Under the pieces are notes generated by a model. It saw only the letters and a list, made by a program, of their open reading frames with translations, did no database searches and had not been told where the DNA came from. Source: Cyclobacteriaceae bacterium (GTDB lineage Bacteria; Bacteroidota; Bacteroidia; Cytophagales; Cyclobacteriaceae). Taken from it: 5,991 nt of DNA. The stretch is taken from assembly GCA_029882675.1 (NCBI GenBank), contig JAOUKJ010000274.1, positions 1-5,991 of the forward strand. The letters run 5' to 3'. Of this stretch, positions 5,835 to 5,991 are shown piece by piece; positions within the stretch are counted from its first letter, which is position 1, and each line of letters opens with the position of its first letter. A program made the position numbers and the translations under genes.

Positions 5835-5991
5835 CTATTCATACTCATCTGTGCCTTCAATGTGGCTACAGGAAATATTGTCACGCTCTATTTTCTCCTT
5901 ATATGCTGCAACAGCGGCATCACCGGTTGTCATAGCGGCCAGATCAGCCTCCAGGCTATCAGGTTTCATTTTCACAACCCAACCATCCTTA
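5835..5991 (-). CDS. GcvH-like/LbpA-like lipoate carrier (C-terminal 51 residues; cut by window edge)
   Basis: Reading the minus strand from the window edge gives 51 residues ending in a TAG at 5837-5835. The segment begins KDGWVVKMKPDSLEADL, matching the closing part of GcvH-fold proteins where a Gly-Trp pair precedes a hydrophobic strand and a C-terminal helix. It continues with TGDAAVAAYKEKIERDNISC and an acidic tail. The tail differs from that of the LbpA at 267-716, so it is a second, divergent carrier rather than a duplicate. The lipoyl-lysine hairpin lies outside the window, so modification cannot be confirmed. Position directly upstream of sHdrC1 on the same strand suggests an LbpA-type partner of the complex. 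A true glycine-cleavage H protein is possible but less likely in this setting. Confidence 0.75.
   Translation of the reverse strand, partial: KDGWVVKMKPDSLEADLAAMTTGDAAVAAYKEKIERDNISCSHIEGTDEYE

Noticed and set aside
5821..5835. GC-rich patch (AGGGGCCTT) after the first gene's stop as a terminator
   Set aside because: It does not form a stem with a loop and has no following T-run on the minus strand.

Overview
This window is almost entirely one minus-strand operon, read from high to low coordinates. It encodes an sHdr-type (sulfur-oxidising heterodisulfide-reductase-like) complex bracketed by two lipoate-carrier genes and followed by a radical-SAM gene of the lipoyl-synthase LipS type. The order is: 3' end of a GcvH-like/LbpA-like gene (5835-5991, cut by the window edge), sHdrC1 (5083-5790), sHdrB1 (3883-5070), sHdrA (2795-3853), the conserved 'Hyp' protein of sHdr clusters (2042-2782), a fused HdrC-HdrB protein (743-2002), a full-length lipoate-binding protein LbpA (267-716), and the 5' part of a LipS1/LipS2-like radical SAM gene (1-285, cut by the other edge). 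Gaps are 12-44 bases, and the last pair overlaps by 19 bases. No RNA gene, insertion sequence, CRISPR array, convincing promoter or terminator was seen, and no gene-free stretch exceeds 44 bases.

Organism: the starts lack Shine-Dalgarno sequences and are instead preceded by short A-rich or A/T-rich leaders. GC content looks moderate. This is the pattern expected of Bacteroidota and relatives, so I infer a member of that group with moderate confidence. No taxonomic marker gene is present to settle it.

How the genes fit together: in known sHdr systems (Hyphomicrobium, Thiorhodospira, Aquifex, Sulfolobales) the complex works in the cytoplasm with LbpA, a GcvH relative whose lipoyl-lysine arm is thought to carry sulfur intermediates during oxidation of sulfane sulfur to sulfite. 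A dedicated pathway (sLpl ligase plus radical SAM LipS1/LipS2) builds the lipoyl group on LbpA. This window has the Fe-S electron-transfer subunits (C1, fused C2-B2), the flavin subunit (A, short form without extra ferredoxin domains), the CCG subunits, the signature Hyp protein, two carriers and one maturation enzyme. Sulfur-transferase genes (TusA, DsrE, Rhd), the lipoate ligase and any EtbAB genes are not in the window and may lie outside it.

The most interesting points are the likely Bacteroidota host of an sHdr-LbpA system, the natural C2-B2 fusion with a degenerate first CCG site, non-standard cysteine spacing in sHdrC1, and two different lipoate carriers on either side of the core.
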